Origin: Flavipsychrobacter stenotrophus
GTDB taxonomy: Bacteria > Bacteroidota > Bacteroidia > Chitinophagales > Chitinophagaceae
NCBI GenBank assembly: GCA_947371715.1
Contig: CANBQQ010000203.1
Location: 1-6,213 of the forward strand
Direction of reading: 5' to 3'
DNA length: 6,213 nucleotides
Below the pieces are notes generated by a model, which was given only the letters and a program-made list of their open reading frames with translations, did no database searches and was not told the origin of the DNA. This document shows, piece after piece, positions 3,401 to 6,213 of this stretch; positions within the stretch are counted from its first letter, which is position 1, and each line of letters starts with the position of its first letter. The translations under genes were made by a program, and so were the position numbers.

Positions 3401-6213
3401 CGCATATAGATTTTGAGGAGAGTCCGTTTTTTGTAAATACCAATCTTACAGATTGGGAGACAGATAAGACAAGGATAGCCGGAGTAAGTTCATTCGGTGT
3501 GGGTGGCACCAACGCGCACGTAATATTGGCTGAAGCCACTGCAACGGTTGCGCCAAGCGGTGCATCTCGTGGTGCACAACTATTGTGCTGGTCGGCCAGA
3601 TCAGAGAAAAGCCTCGATGGTTATGGCGATAAGTTGGCAGCCTATATTTCAGATAGTGCCGCTGAAGGTTTGGCGGATATAGCCTACACATTACATACCT
3701 CAAGAGAGAATTTTGATCATAGAAGATTTGTAGTGGCTATGGACACCGCAGATTTTTTGGAGCAGTATAATAATAAGAGTCAGTTTAGTGCTAATACAAA
3801 ACAGGTAAAAGATAAAGCTAAGAACCTGGTGTTCATGTTCCCTGGTCAGGGAGACCAGTATGTGAACATGTGCAAGTCGTTATATGAGTCGGAGGAAGTA
3901 TTCAGGCAGGCAATGGATGAATGCGCTGAATTGCTGCGGAAAGAGCTGAAGGAGAATATTCTGGATGTTATCTACCCGGCGGTGGTTAACGACGAGGCCA
4001 CAGAGAAGATAAATAACACAGCATATAGTCAGCCTGCCCTGTTTACAATAGGTTATGCACTCGGTAAACTCTGGATGAGCTGGGGTATTTGCCCTACAGC
4101 ATTTGTAGGACATAGTATCGGTGAGTTTGTGGCGGCTTACTTCTCAGGAGTTTTCTCGCTCAACGATGCATTGAGGTTGATAGCTAGACGAGGCAAGATG
4201 ATGGGCGACCTGCCGCGGGGAAGTATGCTGTCTGTAAGACTGGCGGAGGAGGGAATACAACCTTATCTTTCTGAAGAAATAGCTTTGGCTGCTGCCAATA
4301 GTCCGCAGCTAACAGTTGTTGCCGGTAGTTTTGATGCGATTAGTGAATTGAGCGAAACTCTCAATGGCAATGGTGTGCTGAACAGGATACTGTCCACCAG
4401 CCATGCATTTCATTCGCACATGATGGAGCCGGTGGTTGAGCCATTTGCCGAGTTTGTGAAAACGATTCCACTTAATGCGCCATTCATTCCTATCATGTCG
4501 AGTGTAACGGGCGCATGGATGAAAGCCGAAGATGCGACGGATCCGGGATACTGGGCAAGGCACCTGCGGTCTACAGTGCAGTTTGGCAAGGCAATACAAG
4601 GGTTGCTGGATGAGTCCTATTCTCTTTTCCTGGAGCTTGGGCCGGGCAAATCTGTAACCACATTGGCGCGCCAACAGGCAGCGGGTAAACCCATTTCAGT
4701 TATATCTTCAATTGAAAAAGACGAGGCAACACAGTCTTCTCAAATATCAGTAGTGAAAGCATTGGGTCAGCTATGGCTTAATGGTGCCGAAGCTGACTGG
4801 AAAAATTATTACCAAAACGAACAGAGAAGGAAAGTACTCATTCCTACGTACGCATTTAACAAGCAAGACTGTTGGGTAGAGGCACCTGTGCAGCAAGCAA
4901 TAGCTTATACACAGCCGGTCTTTCAGCACGCAACAGTAACACCTAATAATTCACTAACAAGTAATGAACTTGTGCCAATGGCAAGGAAACCACAATTAAT
5001 AGAAAAAGTAAAGAATATACTCGAAGATGCATCAGGCATAGAGATGGCTGGCGCAACACCCGAGATGACATTTATAGAGCTTGGGCTTGATTCATTGTTG
5101 CTTACCCAGGTGGCATTGATGGTAAAGAAGCAGTTCAACCTGCCGGTTACTTTCAGGCAACTGAATGAAGACCTCGGTACAATAGACTTGCTTACAGACT
5201 ATCTGGATGCAAAACTGCCGGCTGAAGTTGTACAGACGCCTGTTGCGCCTGCGCAAAGCCAGCCAGCATACGCTATGCCTGTAGTTAGTGGCGCACCAAT
5301 GCCTGTAAATGCTACTGCGCTTGATCTCATTAGCCAACAGATACAATTGCTGGCTATGCAGGTGTCGCTGATGCATGGTGGGCAGATGCCTGTGGTTCAA
5401 AGTAATGCAGCTCCAATAACTGCCGTGCCTCAAGCTGTCAAACCTCAACTAACAGTACTGCCTGAATTAAGTGCGGAAGAAGCGGCTGAGATCAAGAAGC
5501 CATTTGGTGCGGTGGCGCGTATTGAGAAACACTCTGCCGATTTGAATGATGCCCAGAAGAAATACCTGGATGCATTTACGGCGAAGTACAATGAAAAAAC
5601 TAAAGGTAGTAAGGCTTATACCCAACAACACAGGGCTAAGATGGCTGACCCGAGAGTGGTTTCTGGGTTCCGGCCTGCCACTAAGGAGTTGGTCTATTCT
5701 ATAGTGATCAAGAAGTCGAAGGGTAGCCGCCTGTGGGATATTGATGGCAATGAGTATCTGGATGCATTGAATGGCTTTGGCTCGAACATGTTGGGTTATC
5801 AACATGATGTTTTGAAGGATGCATTGATTGCGCAGGTAGAGAAGGGGTATGAGATCGGTCCGCAGCATGAGCTGGCGGGTGAGGTGTGTGACCTGGTATG
5901 CGAGTTTACAGGGTTCGATCGTGCTGCGCTATGCAATACCGGTTCTGAAGCAGTGCTGGGTGCAATGCGTATAGCCAGGACGGTTACCGGTCGGTCTATT
6001 ATCGTTGCATTTGCCGGGTCTTACCATGGCATAACCGATGAGGTTATTGCACGTGGCAGTAAAAAACTAAAGACCTATCCTGCCGCACCGGGCATTATGC
6101 CTGAAGCAGTGCAGAATATGCTGATACTGGATTATGGTACTGATGAAACTTTACGCATAATTGAGGAACGCGGACATGAGATTGCAGCAGTATTGGTAGA
6201 GCCGGTGCAAAGC
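457..6213 (+). CDS. Hybrid NRPS-PKS megasynthase, loading module plus malonyl extension and beta-aminotransferase (3' partial)
   Basis: The frame is open for 1,919 codons and continues past the right edge. Domain order is adenylation (residues about 10-501), peptidyl carrier (516-586), ketosynthase (603-1027), acyltransferase (1124-1420), acyl carrier (1513-1588), a Pro/Ala/Gln-rich linker (1589-1681) and a class III aminotransferase (from about 1682, cut at 1919). All core residues that fall inside the window are intact. The ATG at 457 is the only possible start: the frame has a stop at 406-408 and no ATG, GTG or TTG between. No clear Shine-Dalgarno is visible. The absence of a condensation domain before the A domain, together with a divergent upstream gene, marks this as the first protein of an assembly line. 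The predicted chemistry is aspartate loading, one malonate extension without ketoreduction, then transamination of the beta-ketone on the carrier. The KS-AT-ACP-aminotransferase arrangement recalls MycA/ItuA (mycosubtilin, iturin) and McyE (microcystin), in which a condensation domain follows; that part would lie outside the window. The protein would act in the cytoplasm and needs phosphopantetheinylation. Confidence 0.95.
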   Translation, partial: MINANTLVEIFTQQAEVNPGRLALKMGETELTYGQLDEVSSRLANHLISKGVRSGVLVPICLSKPYDMVIGIWGILKAGAAYVPIDPEFPVDRISFMIEDTGAKLVVSDCYSTRFLEAATGLDIVFADNHWEIIADTSAENPQVAITKDDLAYIIYTSGSTGKPKGVLIEHKSAVDYLYGLFSKLPYNTCSSFALGVSFAADSVITHLFGSVLAGGELHVFPKEDYNNVEYVHAYFKEHGIDCLKAVPSHWKSLSLNGAELLPRKVLMFGGEALYTAMVQDILPQSVRGCIMLNHYGPTETTVGQLIHIIDEKREYGHTIPIGKAFTDAKVYILDEHGNEVEKGAIGELFISGTCVARGYLNRPELTEQRFVPNKFSSDSAARMYRTGDLVCMLPDGNIEFLGRIDDQVKIRGYRIELGEIENVLQKAPGVKQCVVLATEGASGEKRLVGYVVCPGGYDKEAILNYLGEQLPVFMVPQLLVHMEEFPFFPNGKVDKKALPNPDASSLLTNAYYAPVSKTEKILSDLWKEILGVERAGADDNFFELGGSSLLAQKSVALLKTRHNLLLPIVKLYQFPKIKDLAVFLDGKTVARKTKTVSKKSTADVAVIGMSGRFPGADSIEELWEVLKLGKETTTFFKDSELHPSIPSSLRDNPNYVKAKGIVRDAKGFDAGFFGIPPKQAELMDPQQRIFLEIAWEAMERAGYAPGQYEGAVGVFAGVRFNSYYAHNVQPNVELVGNIGDFQVTTLNDKDYVASRTAYSLNLKGPAVNVQSACSTSLVAIAQAAESIRNGQCEMALAGGANITTPINSGHLYNEGAILSVDGHCKPFDAAATGTVFSDGAGVVVLKNMDDALRDGDTIYAVIKGIGMSNDGGGKGSFTAPSAEGQAAAIMMAMENAGVTASDIGYIEAHGTATPLGDPIEIEGLNIAFGTQALKQYCAIGSAKSNFGHLTTAAGVAGFIKACLSLHHKQLLPSINYHDPNPHIDFEESPFFVNTNLTDWETDKTRIAGVSSFGVGGTNAHVILAEATATVAPSGASRGAQLLCWSARSEKSLDGYGDKLAAYISDSAAEGLADIAYTLHTSRENFDHRRFVVAMDTADFLEQYNNKSQFSANTKQVKDKAKNLVFMFPGQGDQYVNMCKSLYESEEVFRQAMDECAELLRKELKENILDVIYPAVVNDEATEKINNTAYSQPALFTIGYALGKLWMSWGICPTAFVGHSIGEFVAAYFSGVFSLNDALRLIARRGKMMGDLPRGSMLSVRLAEEGIQPYLSEEIALAAANSPQLTVVAGSFDAISELSETLNGNGVLNRILSTSHAFHSHMMEPVVEPFAEFVKTIPLNAPFIPIMSSVTGAWMKAEDATDPGYWARHLRSTVQFGKAIQGLLDESYSLFLELGPGKSVTTLARQQAAGKPISVISSIEKDEATQSSQISVVKALGQLWLNGAEADWKNYYQNEQRRKVLIPTYAFNKQDCWVEAPVQQAIAYTQPVFQHATVTPNNSLTSNELVPMARKPQLIEKVKNILEDASGIEMAGATPEMTFIELGLDSLLLTQVALMVKKQFNLPVTFRQLNEDLGTIDLLTDYLDAKLPAEVVQTPVAPAQSQPAYAMPVVSGAPMPVNATALDLISQQIQLLAMQVSLMHGGQMPVVQSNAAPITAVPQAVKPQLTVLPELSAEEAAEIKKPFGAVARIEKHSADLNDAQKKYLDAFTAKYNEKTKGSKAYTQQHRAKMADPRVVSGFRPATKELVYSIVIKKSKGSRLWDIDGNEYLDALNGFGSNMLGYQHDVLKDALIAQVEKGYEIGPQHELAGEVCDLVCEFTGFDRAALCNTGSEAVLGAMRIARTVTGRSIIVAFAGSYHGITDEVIARGSKKLKTYPAAPGIMPEAVQNMLILDYGTDETLRIIEERGHEIAAVLVEPVQS
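484..1959 (+). other. Domain: NRPS adenylation, predicted aspartate-activating
   Basis: It activates an amino acid as the adenylate and loads it on the following carrier. Core motifs appear in order: A1-like LTYGQL (31-36), A2 LKAGAAYVPID (76-86), A3 YTSGSTGKPKGV (156-167), A5 NHYGPTETT (294-302), A6 from GELFISG to ARGY (347-360), A7 YRTGDL (385-390), A8 from GRIDDQ to GEIE (403-422), and A10 NGKVDKKAL (491-499). Aligned without gaps to GrsA, the pocket residues are D202, S203, T206, K245, M268, G270, H295, V303, G304 and K493. The known Asp code is D-L-T-K-V-G-H-I-G-K. Seven of ten positions agree and the other three are substitutions between small or hydrophobic residues. K245 and H295 suit an acidic side chain. 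The A4 region reads SFAADS rather than the usual SFDxS. Aspartate or a derivative such as beta-methyl- or hydroxy-aspartate is the best guess. Confidence 0.9.
2002..2214 (+). other. Domain: peptidyl carrier protein (PCP)
   Basis: This four-helix carrier holds the activated amino acid. The signature DNFFELGGSSLLA spans residues 540-552. S549 (codon 2101-2103) is the expected phosphopantetheine attachment site, within the LGG-x-S-L pattern. The domain starts near YAPVSKTEKIL and ends near DLAVFLDG. A short Lys-rich linker (about 587-602) joins it to the ketosynthase. Confidence 0.93.
2263..3537 (+). other. Domain: beta-ketoacyl synthase (KS), NRPS-PKS hybrid type
   Basis: It condenses the PCP-bound aminoacyl group with malonyl-ACP to give a beta-keto thioester. 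It opens with VAVIGMSGRFPGA (605-617) and closes with SSFGVGGTNAHVILAEA (about 1011-1027). The nucleophile is C774 in VQSACSTSL, and the two catalytic histidines are H910 in EAHGTATPLGD and H949 in KSNFGHL, so the catalytic triad is complete and it should be a condensing KS. The ACSTSL form of the active site, rather than ACSSSL, together with the position directly after a PCP, fits the clade of hybrid KS domains that accept aminoacyl or peptidyl chains. Confidence 0.95.
3826..4716 (+). other. Domain: acyltransferase (AT), malonyl-CoA specific
   Basis: It transfers the extender unit from CoA to the downstream ACP. The N-terminal motif is FPGQGDQY (1128-1135). The nucleophile is S1220 in GHSIGE, and the His motif is HAFHS (1316-1320), with H1319 as the expected base. 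An Arg pair at 1244-1245 (ARRGKMM) is placed to bind the carboxylate. GHSIGE and HAFH are the forms associated with malonyl-CoA; methylmalonyl-specific domains usually have GHSQGE and YASH. A KS-AT linker (1028-1123) precedes it. The post-AT strand IPTYAFNKQDCWV (1462-1474) follows, as in other cis-AT modules. No ketoreductase, dehydratase or methyltransferase lies between the AT and the ACP. Confidence 0.93.
4993..5220 (+). other. Domain: acyl carrier protein (ACP)
   Basis: The signature FIELGLDSLLLTQ spans residues 1539-1551, and S1546 (codon 5092-5094) is the phosphopantetheine site. The PKS-type ELGLDSL differs from the LGGSSL form of the upstream PCP, as expected for a carrier of malonyl and the beta-keto chain. 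The end of the domain reads LPVTFRQLNEDLGTI and continues to LDAKLP at 1588. This 'TFRQL' ending recurs in carriers that directly precede a fused aminotransferase or another beta-processing domain. Confidence 0.93.
5500..6213 (+). other. Domain: PLP-dependent class III aminotransferase (AMT), C-terminal part cut off
   Basis: It is predicted to aminate the beta-keto group on the ACP. It begins near PFGAVARIEKH (1682-1692), the leading segment typical of fused AMT domains in NRPS-PKS proteins. GFRPATKELVYSI (about 1737-1749), WDIDGNEYLDALNGFG and IGPQHELAGEVCDLV follow. PLP-site residues visible are NTGSEA (1827-1832), which binds the cofactor phosphate, and the aromatic-His pair Y1856-H1857 in GSYHG. 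The window ends at VEPVQS, so the catalytic lysine and the aspartate that contacts the pyridine nitrogen lie outside and cannot be checked. As remembered, it resembles the AMT of MycA/ItuA and McyE much more than free-standing glutamate-1-semialdehyde mutases. Confidence 0.9.

Noticed and set aside
4309..4674. Minus-strand open frames at 4309-4674 and 5467-5868
   Set aside because: They are shadows of the acyltransferase C-terminus and of the aminotransferase N-terminal part. Neither has a start context or a recognisable family.

Overview
The window holds the start of a hybrid non-ribosomal peptide synthetase / polyketide synthase (NRPS-PKS) gene. It runs on the plus strand from position 457 to the right edge, still open after 1,919 codons. 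At the left edge a second gene diverges on the minus strand, and only its first 58 codons are visible. Moderate base composition, no purine-rich ribosome binding site before either start, and a near-consensus Bacteroidota -7 element (TAnnTTTG) before the minus-strand gene suggest a member of the Bacteroidota, perhaps a Chitinophaga-like soil bacterium. That placement is an inference.

Layout: 1-176 (minus) encodes the N-terminus of a membrane flippase of the polysaccharide exporter (MOP/Wzx-like) type. 177-456 is a 280-base divergent spacer with candidate promoter elements, two inverted repeats and one weak direct repeat. 457-6213 (plus) encodes the megasynthase, with domain order A - PCP - KS - AT - ACP - aminotransferase (cut by the window edge).

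How the parts work together: the protein opens directly with an adenylation domain. There is no condensation or acyl-ligase domain before it and no same-strand gene between it and the divergent flippase, so this looks like a chain-initiating module. Threading the A-domain pocket on the GrsA reference gives D-S-T-K-M-G-H-V-G-K, closest to the classical aspartate code (D-L-T-K-V-G-H-I-G-K). The aspartyl-PCP would be extended once with malonate by a KS-AT-ACP module that has no ketoreductase. The fused PLP-dependent class III aminotransferase, similar to those of mycosubtilin/iturin and microcystin synthetases, would then convert the beta-ketone to an amine. The predicted, untested intermediate is a 3,4-diaminoadipyl thioester. 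The modules that would take this unit further lie beyond the right edge.

No RNA genes, insertion sequences, CRISPR arrays or origins were seen.
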